64,000 bases of DNA from Hemicordylus capensis. Taxonomy: Eukaryota > Chordata > Lepidosauria > Squamata > Cordylidae. Positions within the stretch are counted from its first letter, which is position 1, and each line of letters starts with the position of its first letter. The notes beneath the pieces are model-generated. The model had not been told where the DNA came from and did not search any database. It worked only from the letters and a program-made list of their open reading frames with translations. The DNA lies in NCBI RefSeq assembly GCF_027244095.1, contig NC_069661.1, positions 18,710,001 through 18,774,000 of the forward strand. The letters are read 5' to 3'. The position numbers were made by a program, and so were the translations under genes. Positions 1-11,800 of the stretch are shown one piece after another.

Positions 1-350
1 GATCCAGATATGGAAAGAAAAATTTACAATATTGATAGGAGATACTTCTCCCCTAATACCCTTGCTAACTTACCTGGATACTGGGGCAGATAAATATGGA
101 TTGACCTTCTTGAAGATGTTGAAGGAAAAGAATTTCTATAGAATAAGAGATTTTTATAGAAACAAAAGGTTACCTAAGAAGGCAAAGATTGAACAACAAA
201 TATGTTTTCAAATACCTTGGCTAGTCTGGTTTCAAACTAGATCTATACTGATGGATACTAGTGTTAAGAACTCTGCCACCTGGACACTTACCAATTGTAC
301 AAATGCCTGCATTCTAGTGAGAGCTTTGACGATGAATCAAGTCTAAACGA
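1..350 (+). mobile_element. L1 LINE ORF2 fragment (3' part of the RT ORF)
   Basis: The translated first 350 bases resemble the region downstream of the reverse transcriptase in vertebrate L1 ORF2, with residues such as KMLKEKNFYRIRDFYRNKR and a Trp/Leu-rich run after it. The reading frame is interrupted, so this is a dead fragment. It is cut by the left window edge and fades out near 350. The family call rests on general resemblance only. Confidence 0.5.
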
Positions 351-695
351 ACATGAGAAGATACACAAAGAAGAGCAAACCTGACTACTTGGAGTTTGGA
401 AAGAGCTTCTGTCACAACACATGCTTCTTTTTGCTTCAAGAAGTCAACACAGGCAAAATTTCAGTCTTTTTGTCACCATGTAATTATGACCTTGAGTGTT
501 CTACACTTCTAAGCCGTGGGAGCTTCATGGTCTTGAGCACATTTAAGGGGGTGCTCAATGAGGAACTCCATGGTGGTTTTAATCGTGGATTTTAAAAATT
601 GTATATTGAACTGGGTTCAATGTTTTTAAATGCTCAAACTAGATTCCCCCTCAGAGACATGTCTCCCCATTGCCCACCCGCCCCAAGGCCCCTCA
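351..695. other. No recognisable feature
   Basis: I see only short unsupported reading frames and no splice-bounded exon or clear repeat. Confidence 0.4.
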
Positions 696-900
696 CTCAG
701 CCAGTCCCCCTTGTCCTGTTCAACCTCTCTCCTGGGAACTCGGAGGCGAATGGGCAACCAATGCAGCAACTTCAGGAGAGATGTTACCCTGTCATATTTT
801 CTGGCACCCATGAGTAGGCGAGCCGCTGCATTCTGGACCCGTTGTAGCTTCCCGATCATCTTCAAAGCTGAGTTTCTGCCTGTGAACAGAGCATAGCAAA
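696..900 (-). mobile_element. L2-like LINE fragment (end of the RT ORF)
   Basis: The minus-strand translation contains LQRVQNAAARLL followed by LLKLLHWLPI. This is the signature downstream of the RT domain in L2/CR1-group LINEs (VQNAAARL ... LHWLPV). Only about 200 bases are recognisable. Assignment to L2 rather than a related clade is tentative. Confidence 0.55.
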
Positions 901-1175
901 CAGGGATAGCAAACAGGACGTTGGAGTTTTGCAGGAGTTTAGTGGGAAGTGTGCAGGAGAGCCTGGAACAAGCCCCTGCGATCACAAGGATCACAAGGAG
1001 CCTGGTGGAGAAGAGAACGTAAGTACATATCCCTCCCTCGTATCCCTCATATTCTTGGGAAAGGCTGTTTGGACAGTTAAATAGTTGGCCATTACAGTTG
1101 ATACCTATCCTAATAAACTATCTAATAAACGGACAATAAGCTCCCTAAATACTGTAAACAGCCAACAAAAACAGT

Positions 1176-2078
1176 ATGAAGACAGAAGGTCAGCAGGGGA
1201 AGGGGCACTTCCCAGTGTATTGCACAGAGTGCCACATGTATGACTATTTGCCCCATGGGCAGAAGTCATGGGTGTGTGCTCGGTGCAAGGAGCTCCTGGC
1301 CCTCAGGGAACAAATCCATTCCCTTGAGACCAAGGTGGCGGATCTGGAGAAGCTCAGAGAAACAGAGAGGCATGTGGACGAGACTTTCAGGGACGTGACA
1401 GAGGCATCCCACTCCAGGGCTGGTAGCTCCTCTGCTGTCAGGGAGAATGAAGGTCTTGGGCAAGGAGGACATCAGTCTGAGGAAGAGGGAAATGCTCCTT
1501 TAGAAGGGACCCCTTCCGTGGATGATGAGCCCATATCCTCTCGCACAGGGGATACTCCTCTGGGGGGTGGGGGCCTCCTTGTAGTTGGTGATTAGATCAT
1601 TAGAGGGATAGAGAGATGGGTTTGTGACCCACATGTTGACCGCACGGTGACTTGCCTGCCTGGTGCGAAGGTTGCAGACATTACGCAGCGTCTAGACAGG
1701 CTCCTAGGCAGTTCTGGGGAGGAGACAGCTGTCGTGGTGCACGTCGGCACCAACGATGTGGGGAAATGCAGTCAGGAGGTCCTGGAAGCCAAATTTAGGC
1801 TGATATGTAGCATTTTGAAGTCCAGGACCCCCAAGGTACCATTCTCAGAAATGCTACCTGTTCCACGCGCAAGTACAGTGAGACAGGCAGAGCTGAGGGG
1901 TTTCAATGCGTGGATGAGACGTTGGTGCCGGGAGGAGGGGTTTAGATTTGTTAGGCACTGGGACACATTTTGGGGCAAGCAAGGCCTGTACAAAAGGGAT
2001 GGACTGCACTTGAACCAAGATGGAACCAGACTGCTAGCGCTTAAAATAAAAAAGGTTGCAGAGCAGCTTTTAAAATGA
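1176..2078 (+). pseudogene. CR1 ORF1 (zinc-finger plus SGNH esterase) with one stop
   Basis: The N-terminal part (1176-1592) has a YCTEC ... VCARC zinc-binding pattern followed by a heptad-rich stretch (REQIHSLETKVADLEKL) likely to be a coiled coil. The C-terminal part (from 1596) is an SGNH/GDSL esterase: HVGTND is the conserved GxND block and DGLHLN holds the catalytic Asp and His. A TAG at 1593-1595 stands exactly where the GDS nucleophile serine is expected; the frame is open on both sides and stays the same. CR1 ORF1 proteins are known to carry such esterase domains and to bind RNA in the retrotransposition complex. A TCG-to-TAG change is the simplest explanation for the stop. Confidence 0.85.
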
Positions 2079-2312
2079 CACCTGGGAAACAGCCGATGGG
2101 AGCTGGGCAGTATCCCGTTTGGCAAAAGCCATCCTTTAAAGTGTGAGGCTGCAAAGAATTCAGATAAAACAGAAGGGGACAGAGCAGAACCACAGAAAGA
2201 GCAGACGGGAGCCTGTGCCAGCTGGTCAAAGAGTCAAAAGAATAGCATACATCAGGGGAGAGATTCAGTGTATAGGTGCTTATATGCCAATGCCAGGAGC
2301 CTCTGAGCCAAG

Positions 2313-5060
2313 ATGGGTGAGCTGGAGTGCTTGGTTGCTAATGCAGAAATAGATATAGTGGGCATAACAGAAACATGGTGGAACAGTGAGAACCGGTGGG
2401 ACACTGTTATCCCTGGGTATAAACTCTATAGAAAGGATAGGGAGGGGCACCTTGGAGGAGGGGTAGCACTGTATGTTAAAGAAGGGATAGAATCTAACAA
2501 GCTAGAAAACTTAGGTGGACTGGAGTCCTCCACAGAAACCCTGTGGGTGACTATACAAGGCCAGAAAGGGAATGTGCTACTGGGGACGTGCTATCGCCCT
2601 CTGGATCATAATGCCGACAGTGACTGGGAGTTGCAGGAGGAAATCAGGGAGGCGTCAAGGAGAGGCAGGGCTGTAATTATGGGTGATTTCAATTACCCAC
2701 ACATAGACTGGGTAAATTCACATTCAAGTCAGGACAAAGAGCTCAAATTTCTAGATACGCTAAATGACTGTGCCCTAGAACAGTTGGTCATGGAACCAAC
2801 CAGAGAGAAGGCGACCTTGGATCTAATTCTGAGTGACACCCAGGCCCTGGTGCATGATGTCAGTGTCATCGACCCTTTAGGGAACAGTGACCACAGTACC
2901 ATCAAATTCAGCATACATGCGGAGAGAGAATCACCAAGGACATCTAACACAGACATTTTGAATTTCAGAAGAGGAAGCTTCTCCAAAATGAGGAGTATGG
3001 TGAAAAGAAAGCTGAGGGGGGAAATCAGGAGAGTCACTTTGCTCCAGAGAGCATGGAGTTTACTCAAAACCACAATACTAGAAGCCCAGTTAGATTGTAT
3101 ACCCAAAAGGAGGAAAGGTACCACTAAGTCCAGGAGGATGCCAGCATGGCTAACGGGTACCGTCAAGGAAGCCATAAAAGGGAAGAAGACTTCCTTCTGA
3201 AATTGGAAGGCCTGTCCAAATGAAGAGAACAGAAAGGAACACAAACTCTGGCAAAAGAAATGCAAGGTGACAATAAGGGAGGCAAAAAGAGAGTTTGAGG
3301 AACATTTAGCCAAAAGTATCAAGGGGAATAACAAAAACTTCTTTAAGTACATCAGAAGCAGGAAACCTGCCAGGGAGGCAGTTGGACCATTAGACAATGA
3401 GGGAGTGAAAGGGATTATTAAGGAGGATATGGAGGTTGCAGAGAAGCTGAGTGAGTTCTTTGCATCTGTCTTCTCGGCAGAGGATACTGAGCATATACCT
3501 GTTCCTGAACCAGGCTTTTTAGGGATGGAGGCTAGAGAGCTGAGTCAGATAGAAGTGACAAGGGATGATGTTCTAAACTGTCTGGAAAAACTGAAAGCTA
3601 ACAAATCACCAGGGCCAGATGGCATCCATCCAAGAGTCCTCAAAGAACTCAAATGTGAAATTGCAGACCTCCTTGCTAAAATATTTAACTTATCCCTGAA
3701 ATCGGGCTCTGTACCAGAGGACTGGAGAGTAGCAAATGTAACACTGATTTTCAAAAAGGGATCCAGGGGCGATCCGGGAAATTACAGGCCAGTTAGCCTA
3801 ACGTCCGTTCCGGGCAAGTTGATGGAAAGCATCCTCAAGGATAAAATTGTAAAGCACATAGAAGAACAGGCCTTGCTGGAAGTGAGCCAGCATGGCTTCT
3901 GCAAAGGTAAATCTTGCCTCACCAACCTTTTGGACTTCTTTGAGAGTGTCAACGAGTGTGTGGATCAAGGTGATCCAGTTGACATAGTCTACCTGGACTT
4001 CCAAAAAGCTTTCAACAAAGTTCCTCATCAAAGACTCCTGAGGAAACTTAGCGGTCATGGGATAAGGGGACAAGTACATTTGTGGATTGCTAACTGGTTG
4101 AAAGACAGGAAACAGAGGGTAGGTATAAATGGAGAGTTTTCACAATGGAGGGAAGTAAGAAGTGGGGTCCCCCAGGGATCTGTACTGGGACTGGTGCTTT
4201 TTAATTTATTCATAAATGATCTAGAAGCAGGGGTAAGCAGCGATGTGGCCAAATTTGCAGATGATACCAAACTCTTCCGGGTAGTGAAATCCAAAACGGA
4301 TTGTGAGGAGCTCCAAAAGGATCTCTCCAAACTGGGGGTGGGCGACAGAATGGCAAATGCGGTTCAGTGTTAGCAAGTGTGAAGTGATGCACATAGGGAC
4401 GAAAAACCCCAACTTCAAGTATATGCTGATGGGATCCGAGCTGTCGGTGGCGGACCAGGAGAGGGATCTTGGGGTTGTGGTGGACAGCTCGTTGAAAGTG
4501 TCGACTCAATGTGCGGCAGCTGTGAAAAAGGCAAATTCAATGCTAGGGATCATTAGAAAGGGGATTGAAATTAAAACGGCTAACATAATAATGCCCTTAT
4601 ACAAAACTATGGTGCGACCACACTTGGAGTACTGCGTACAATTCTGGTCACCACATCTTTAAAAAGGACGTTGTTGAACTGGAGAAGGTACAGAAGAGGG
4701 CAACCAAGATGATCAGGGGCCTAGAGCACCTTTCTTTTGAGGCAAGACTACAACATATGGGGCTTTTTAGTTTAGAAAAAAGACGACTGCGGGGAGACAT
4801 GATAGCGGTCTATAAAATCATGCATGGTGTGGAGAAAGTGGAGAGAGAGAAATTCTTTTCCCTCTCACACAACACTAGAACCAGGGGTCACTCCATGAAA
4901 TCGATTGCCAGGATGTCTAGGACCAACAAACGGAAGTACTTTTCACACAATGTGTGATCCACTTGTGGAACTCTCTGCCACAGGATGGCTTTAACAACCT
5001 GGATGGCTTTAAGAGGGGTTTGGATGACTTCATGGAGGAGAGGTCTATCAATGGCTACTA
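2313..5060 (+). pseudogene. CR1 ORF2 (APE endonuclease and reverse transcriptase), broken
   Basis: From the ATG at 2313 the frame begins with an apurinic-type endonuclease: ITETWW, then GDFNYPHIDW (catalytic Asp/Asn) and SDHS near its end. An in-frame TGA at 3198-3200 lies in the linker. The reverse transcriptase follows, with NYRPVSLTS, YLDFQKAFNKVPH (first catalytic Asp), SGVPQGSVLG and the FADDTKL active site around 4255. A frameshift near 4335-4350 moves the thumb region to another frame, an extra base near 4668 shifts it again, and another base appears lost near 4940. Catalytic residues of both enzymes are still readable, so this copy is fairly young. Confidence 0.88.
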
Positions 5061-5270
5061 GTCGGAGGGCTGTCGGCCACCTCCAGCCTCAAAGGCAGGA
5101 TGACTCTGAGTACTAGTTGCAGGGGAGTAATGGCAGGAGAGAGGGCACGCCCTCAACTCCTTTCTGTGGCTTCCAGCGGCATCTGGTGGGCCACTGTGCG
5201 AAACAGGATGCTGGACTGGATGGGCCTTGGGCCTGATCCAGCAGGGCTGTTTTTATGTTCTTATGTTCCT

Positions 5271-6711
5271 AGCCAGCAATCTAAGCAGCCTGCAAGCTGC
5301 TTGAGCTCCTTCTCTCTCCGCCTCTCAGCTGATCAGCGGGTGGGCGGGGCTTCCAGATAAGCCTCCATGCAGGCCTCCCTGAAGCAGGAATTCGAGTGCC
5401 GGCAGGTAGGCTGGCAAGCAGCTAGGAAGGAAGGAGGCGGGTTGCCCTTACCTACCACAGTTCTCTGCAGACCCTCTGCCCAGGCCAGCCAGCCCAGCCT
5501 TTGCCAGTAATGGAAGTAGAATGTAAATTGCTTTTTGTGGTTACCCACCCACATAGAGGGATCTGATTGCTTGCTTTAGGGCTTTGATATGGGGTGGGGG
5601 AGACTGAGAAGTCTCTGAATATTTAATTTGAAACAGATTGGAAAATTTGCTGGCTTAAAAAAAAAAACTATCTAAAAAGTCCTATAAGTGGCTTGTTTCA
5701 TGGCAGAAAATTACAAAAACTTCTGGAACAAACAATATAATATTCATTCATTCATTCGTTCGTTCATAAATGCACTTATGTTCAAGTTGTTTTGCAACCC
5801 AGAAGGTCTGAGTGAGAACTGTGAAGCATGTGTTGTGCCTTTATTTTATTTTTCTTTAGAATTGCCAAGCTGGTTGGACATGTCCAAAAACCTCCCTCAC
5901 ACTATTTACACTGTATGTCATCAGTCAGTATGATTCTGTAATGATATGAAATGTTAAGGAGGCCCTGCGCATGCTGATTTGTCCCCCAGCCTCGCATCCC
6001 ACTAGGGATGAACCTGCTTCTGAGCACCTGCAGAGAGTGGTTTTTATCTCAGTACAGTGAGAGACCACAACCAGCCCTACTTCCACACTGGGGAGCAGGG
6101 AGAATGACTTTTAGGACAGACTAGGGAGCAACTTCAGAAGCTCCTTGAGCTCTGGCAGGACTCTTCAGGAGCTCCAGGAGCCCTTAAAATTTTACCAAGA
6201 AGAGGCAGATTCCTCATTCTACCCCCACCCCTTTTCTCCTGACGAATGGTGCTAATTCTGAGAAAACATACATAGGCTCACACTGCATGGTTGAAAGTCT
6301 CCTTTGCTAATCTGCAGCGAGGGGCCCATTTTAATAATTCGTGTTTCTAGTGTGTTCTAGGCATTAAAAGTAGCACAAATATATAGTATTCAATGTATAT
6401 CACTATATATTGTGAAGTGTGCATGTGTGTATTCAGTGAAATGTATTTCCAGGCAGCATACTTATTTTGAAATATCAGACTTAAATCCTTGGGAGCCTGG
6501 GGTGTGCGGAAACCCTGGACTTTGAGGGGGGGCATTTTAAAATCTCATCTCTGGGCCCACTCCAACCTTGCTATGCCCCTTATGACATGCCCCCATGCCA
6601 GGTGTTAAGCATCATGGACAAAAGTGGTCATAATGTAACCCATGTTGTTACTACTAGCCTTATTAACAGCAGTGGTAGAGAATAATGACAGAAAACCCAT
6701 TGGTAAATTGA
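5271..6711. other. Intergenic, no supported gene
   Basis: The stretch holds an imperfect ATTC/GTTC microsatellite near 5743-5765 and a purine-rich stretch around 5400. I see no conserved reading frame or recognisable transposon. Confidence 0.4.
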
Positions 6712-6714
6712 AGA

Positions 6715-6957
6715 TTGTGCCGTTGAGTCGGTGTCGACTCCTAGCGATCACATTCCATGTGATTTTCTTGTTAGAATACAGGAGGGGGTTACCAGTGCCT
6801 CCTCCTGCGCAGTCTGAGATGATGCCTTTCAGCTCCTCCTTATATCACTGCTGTCCAATATAGGGGACTACAAATGTATTTTTAGGCACAGTCTGAGAAG
6901 CACACTGGTGGGGATTTGAACTAACAGCCTCTTGCTCTCTAGGCAAGTTGCTTCCCT
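6715..6957 (-). mobile_element. Sauria-type SINE
   Basis: In minus orientation a tRNA-like head (a GGTTTGAATCC-type B box, here degenerate) is followed by the CAGTGATATAAGGAGG body and a BovB-like tail that ends in GAGTCGACACCGACTCAACG. That tail is diagnostic for SINEs mobilised by BovB in squamates. The copy is moderately diverged. Confidence 0.8.
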
Positions 6958-7124
6958 TGCAGGAAGGAGCTACCCCAGATCAGATACAGAAAGAGGCCTG
7001 CAAATATTTCATTTTATGGGCTTGTCTCTGTTGCAGGAACTGTAATCAAATTTTGCCATCACTACCCTTCTTCAAGCAAGTTGCACTCACCACTACAAGA
7101 CCTTATCCAGGGGCAAGAGGGCTT

Positions 7125-7126
<2 letters not shown>

Positions 7127-7188
<62 letters not shown>
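7127..7188 (+). repeat. (CT)n microsatellite
   Basis: About 30 uninterrupted CT dinucleotides. It creates an artificial Ser-Leu repeat reading frame. Confidence 0.95.
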
Positions 7189-7190
<2 letters not shown>

Positions 7191-7714
7191 ACCTCCATGA
7201 TTACATACGATTACATTTACGTGTGGTACCGGCATTGTTCTATGTGCATCCTCGTGCGGACTGAAGAGAATTGAATATTTTCTTTTTAATCGATACTAGA
7301 CTTTTGTCTGATTGAGGGATGTGGTACAATAGCACCAAGATTACTGTTTATGTTGTAAATTTGATCTGGTTTGAAGTTGTGTTCTGATGTAAGAAAAGGA
7401 AATATTGAATTCCAATCATATTGTATTTATTATTGTGTCCATTTCAAAAGTTGGTTTAGGGCATTGTGCAGCCATGGGTGGGAGTTCCACTGTCCAATGA
7501 GACAGAACTTGCCCTCTCCTTAAATTGGAGGGATTACATTAAGAAGGGGAGGGGGCAGGCTGTCTGCTAGCTGATTTCTCCATCCCTGGACAGTCTGCCT
7601 ACTCTCCCTCCCCTCCATCTCCCTGGACATGATGGTAGTGGTGGCGGCAGCAGCACCTGTCCCTGGCCCAGCAACTCATCCCGCCTTGCCTTTTCAAAAG
7701 GCAGAGGGCAACGA

Positions 7715-8013
7715 ACTGAGCTGGTCTTGTGGTAGCAAGCATGACCTGTCCTCATAGCTAAGCAGGGTCTACCTGGTTGCATTTGAATGGGAGACTAGAA
7801 GTGTGAGCACTGTAAGGTATTCCTCTCCAGGGATGGAGCCACTCTGGGAAGAGCAGAAGCTTCCAAGTTCCCTCCCTGGCTTCTCCAAGATAGGGCTGAG
7901 GGAGATTCCTGCCTGCAACCTTGGAGAAGCCGCTGCCAGTCTGCGAAGACAATACTGAACTAGATAGACCAAATGGTCTGATTCAGTACATGGCAGCTTC
8001 CTATGTTCCTATG
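7715..8013 (+). mobile_element. 5S-rRNA-headed SINE
   Basis: The head contains AGCTAAGCAGGGTC followed by CTGGTT and GAATGGGAGAC. These are the A-box and C-box portions of the 5S rRNA gene internal promoter. Downstream the body reads GGAGAAGCCGCTGCCAGTC, then a tail ending in GGCAGCTTCCTATGTTCCTA. The same body and tail occur behind a tRNA head at 8398-8600. Confidence 0.85.
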
Positions 8014-8397
8014 TGATGCAAAGACACTTCGTGCTGTTCTTTACCACCCTCTGCCTTTTGAAAGGATGGAGCCAGAGTGGGTTGAGCAAGTGGGAGGAAG
8101 GTGGTGATAATGATGATGGCAGGTGTGCATGTGTGTTGCCATTACTAGGTAAGGTTTGTGGGAGTGCGGCCAGCCAGGTGAGATGGCCAGAGACAGGTGG
8201 ACAAATTAATTGCCCTTGCCTCTGCCTAAGATGGCAATCTCACTGAGCCTCATTTGTGGGACGCCCATGCATTGTGGTGTGTTCTGGCTTGTTTTGCTGT
8301 GGTTTTTCAGACCAAATTGTGCCCCCGTGGCAATAAAATGCCCAAAACCTACGTCTGCATGTGCAGCACCAGCCTGTCCATTTTAGATAGACAAAGC

Positions 8398-8600
8398 ATA
8401 GGAACATAGGAAGCTGCCTTATACAGTGTCAGTCCATTGGTCCATCTGGCTCAGTATTATCTACCCTGACTGGCAGCAACACTCCAAGGTTTCAGGCAGG
8501 AGTCTCACCTAGCCCTACCTGGAGATGCTGGGGTTTGAATGTGGGAGTTTCTGCACACAAAGCAAACACTCTACCACTGAGTTACAGCCCCATCTCCAAG
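8398..8600 (-). mobile_element. tRNA-headed SINE sharing its tail with the 5S-headed family
   Basis: Read on the minus strand it starts GGGCTGTAACTCAGTGGTAG (A box). It has a B-box-like ATTCAAACCCC and continues with CTCCAGGTAGGGCT and the shared GGCAGCTTCCTATGTTCCTA tail. The head resembles a tRNA gene, but the long non-tRNA body marks it as a SINE. Confidence 0.85.
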
Positions 8601-9141
8601 CAGTATTGAGACTCTGAAGAGCTACTCTGCCATTCATTAAAAGGCATTGCAGGCTCTGTCCTTGTTATCACTTCCTGTTCAGTGTGCTTGGGGGGTTAGT
8701 CATGAATTGGCCCTTAATTAGTCCATTTCTGTTTCCTACAAGGGGGACTTTGCAGAAATAACCCTTTGGTTATTTTTCTTTTCTTTCTTTTATAATGAAA
8801 TAGGGCTATTTAGATATTTAAAAAGGGAAAGGGGGGGAAGTAATGAGAGGAAACCAATAATTAACTCCCTCCTACAGGAAACAGACACTAACTAATTCAA
8901 GGATCATTAGGGAGAAATTCTTCACATAATCCAGCAGCCCTGCTGAACAGGAAACAATAAAATAAGCTTGTTGTGCAAACTGGACACTTTTAATTAATGT
9001 TGCATGGGGCTTACATGTGAGTAAACATTATAGAAAGATCTTGGCCATGGAGAAAGGCACTGCTGAATAAAATATAGCACAGTGCAGGTAAATGTACTCT
9101 GATGAGTGCAATATGTTTGTGAGAGAGCATCATAAATTATT
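8601..9141. other. Intergenic, no supported gene
   Basis: AT-rich sequence with homopurine and homopyrimidine runs. No exon or repeat family is recognised. Confidence 0.4.
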
Positions 9142-10977
9142 AGAAATAGCTGTGTTTTAACTAAGGTTTTACTGTGTTTTAACTAAGGTTTTGACTAAGG
9201 TTTTAACTAAAAATATGGACCAGAAAACTAAAGACAGATTCTCTCAAATAAGTGAGCTGAAAGTGGAGAAGGAAGTTAAATATCTGGGGGTTTGGTTATC
9301 AAATAACAACTCCCTGTTGTTTATAAATAACTATGTCAAAATATGGAATTCAGTGAAAACTGATCTAGAAAGATGGTCCAAAATGAATCTCTCTTTAATG
9401 GGAAGAATTTCAGTGGTGAAAATGAATGTCTTGCCTAAAATGTTGTTTCTCTTTCAGACTATTCCCATAATTAACACTTTAACTTGTTTCAAGCAATGGC
9501 AGAAGGACATAACTAAGTTTGTTTGGCAGGGGAAAAGACCAAGAATCAATTTTAAGAATTTAACAGATGCAAAGGAAAGAGGTGGTCTTACCTTGCCAGA
9601 CTTAAGGTTATATTTTGATGCTGTTTGTTTGACATGGATAAAAGAATGGATAACGCTAAGAAACCCTAGAATTCTTGATTTAGAAGGATTTGACAGAAGG
9701 TTTGGTTGGCATGCGTATTTATGGTATGAAAAAAGTAAAATTCATAAAGATTTTTTGAACCATTATGTGAGAAGGAGTTTAATGAGGGTGTGGTTAAAAT
9801 ATAAAAATTGGTTTGAACCTAAAACTCCGTTATGGGTATCTCCGATTGAAGCTTTATCACGTAAAGAAGTAAATATGCAAACAGGTTGGGGTACCTATAG
9901 GGATTTGTTACATTTTCACGAAAAGGATTGTAAGTTAAAAAGTTTAATTGAAATACAAGACATAGTTAGAGATTGGTTTCAGTATCATCAGTTAAATGAG
10001 ATGTATAAGAAGGACCTTAAAGTCGGATTTGAGGACCAGACTTCAAATTTTGAGAAGGAATTATGTCAAAATGATGAAAAATTAGTTTCTAAAATGTATA
10101 AACTGTTGCTTTTGGAGGAGACAAGAGAAGAAGTGGTTAAAACGACTATGATAAAATGGGCTCAAGATGCGGGGCGTAATATAGAAATGGCAGCCTGGGA
10201 AAAGTTGTGGGAAAAGGATTTAAAATTTACTGCATGTTATGCTATCAAAGAAAACTATTATAAAATGATGTATAGATGGTATCTGACACCAAAAAGACTG
10301 GCTTTAATGCATAAAAATGTTTCAAACAAATGTTGGAAGTGTGGACATTCTGAAGGCACATTTTTTCACATGTGGTTGGACCTGTGGGAAGGCTAAAGCC
10401 TATTGGGATATGATATATAATGAACTAAAGAAAATATTTAAAATGACATTTCCTAAGAAGCCAGAATTCTTCCTGCTGGGAATAACACAAGGAGCTATTT
10501 CTACAACCAATTTAACATTTTTTATGTATGCCTCTACAGCAGCTAGAATTATATATGCACAGAAACGGAAGTCTAGTGAACTGCCTTCAAAAGAAGATTG
10601 GCTGATAAAAATTTTGGAATATGCGGAGATGGCAAAACTTACAGCACTATTAAGAGATCAAAACTTGGAATGTTTTAAAGAAGATTGGAAACCATTTTTG
10701 TTGTATTTAAAAAATTACTTCCCTACTATGGACTTGACAGCAGGGTTTGAAATTTAGTATAAATCGCAGGTTGGTTAGTTTAATTATGTTTGTAAGGGCT
10801 TGAACTTATGTTTTGAATTATTATTATAGCAAGGGTAAATCTTATATTTGATGATTCATGAAGAAATGTGAGCGGGAAGTCCATCTTTTATGTGTGTATT
10901 TGTAATGAATGACAATATTGCTATTGTTAAAAATAATAAAAAATGAATTTGGGGAAAAAAAGAAATAGCTGTGTTTT
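9142..10977 (+). mobile_element. 5'-truncated L1 with intact 17-bp target site duplication
   Basis: The insert (9159-10960) is flanked on both sides by AGAAATAGCTGTGTTTT (9142-9158 and 10961-10977). It ends in an A-rich tail. The body encodes the C-terminal part of L1 ORF2, including the cysteine-rich motif CWKCG ... GTFFHMW. Perfect target duplications and a long open frame indicate a fairly recent insertion. Confidence 0.93.
9191..10757 (+). pseudogene. L1 ORF2 C-terminal part with one frameshift
   Basis: An open frame of 401 codons covers the region after the RT domain (KYLGVWLSNN, then WQGKRPRINF and GGLTLPDLRLYF, typical of L1). It reaches the zinc-knuckle-like CWKCG. The expected HMWWTCG is disrupted by an extra T near 10375, so the last ~120 codons (FFTCGWTCGKAKAYWD onward) continue in another frame to 10757. 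RT and endonuclease domains are absent because of 5' truncation. Confidence 0.9.
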
Positions 10978-11390
10978 TAATACCCCTTGATATATCAGTT
11001 TGACTCCCATCAGCCATTGGTTTTGTTAAAAATGTTTAAAACAGCTTGTTTAGTGGTGGACTGCAAAAGCTTCTGATGATGGTTTAGTGGTTTGCATAAA
11101 GGAAAAGGCCAGGGACCGTTGATATAGCAATGTATTACGTCCCATTTGTGGCAACGCCATTTCAGTTCTGCTTTTGCTTTCCCCTAATTGAGGAAGAATG
11201 ATGCTTCAGCAGCACTACAGGGCCTCAGGAAAGCTTTATCTATAAAGCTCTTTCCCATGCAACCTCCACAAAGGTGGACTGTGCTATTTTGGTGTGGATA
11301 TTCTTTTTGGAGATGAAATCCTGGCTTTGGAAAACCTCTGGAGCCTTGGAATTAAAGCCACATTCAACCAGTTGTCATTGCTTGCTAAAT
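10978..11390. other. Intergenic, no supported gene
   Basis: No recognisable coding or repeat signature. Confidence 0.35.
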
Positions 11391-11525
11391 GTGTACAAAT
11401 ACGAATATGACGAATATTTATATATCACTTTTCAGCAAAAAGTTCCCAAAGCAGTTTACATAGATATAAATAAATACATAAATAAATAAAATGGCTCTCT
11501 GTCCCCAAAGGGCTCACTCACAGTC
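11391..11525 (-). mobile_element. L2-tailed short interspersed repeat (3' part)
   Basis: GAATATTTATATATCACTTT followed by AAAGTTCCCAAAGCAGTTTA and CCAAAGGGCTCAC matches the minus strand of a ~260-bp repeat found more fully at 19890-20145 and 23905-24155. Its end resembles L2 3' tails. Confidence 0.65.
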
Positions 11526-11800
11526 TGCTGGTGCTTAAAATCAAGAAGGTCACAGAGCAGCTTTTGAAATGATGCCTGGAGGATTGCTGACAGAACCTGG
11601 GTGGTATCTGGTTTGGCCAGCCAAATCCCCTAAAGTGTGAGGGAGCACACCTTTCGGATAATCCAGGAAACAGAGCAGAGCCAGGAGTTCAGCAGAAGGA
11701 AACACATGACAGCTTGCCAAAAATGTCAAATGATAGTAAGGGGGATAGTACACACCAGCACCAGGTGAGGGACTTGGCATATAGGTGTCTATATACCAAT

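Larger units (their letters stand above)
1176..5270 (+). mobile_element. Near-full-length CR1 LINE
   Basis: ORF1 (1176-2078) and ORF2 (2313 to about 5060) lie in order, followed by a short 3' UTR that ends in the CR1-type tandem TTATGTTC octamer repeat near 5255-5269. The 3' end carries the phrase GGGCCTGATCCAGCAGGGCTG, shared with five other CR1 3' ends in this window. The promoter-bearing 5' UTR, if present, would lie in about 1000-1175, but I cannot fix its edge. The element is inactive: one in-frame stop in ORF1, and one stop plus at least three frameshifts in ORF2. Confidence 0.9.

Noticed and set aside
626-994. Minus-strand frame as a host gene
   Set aside because: It matches the post-RT region of an L2-like LINE and has no splice context.
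8398-8600. Possible tRNA gene on the minus strand
   Set aside because: A and B boxes are present, but the sequence continues into a SINE body and tail repeated elsewhere in the window, and no proper acceptor stem closes.
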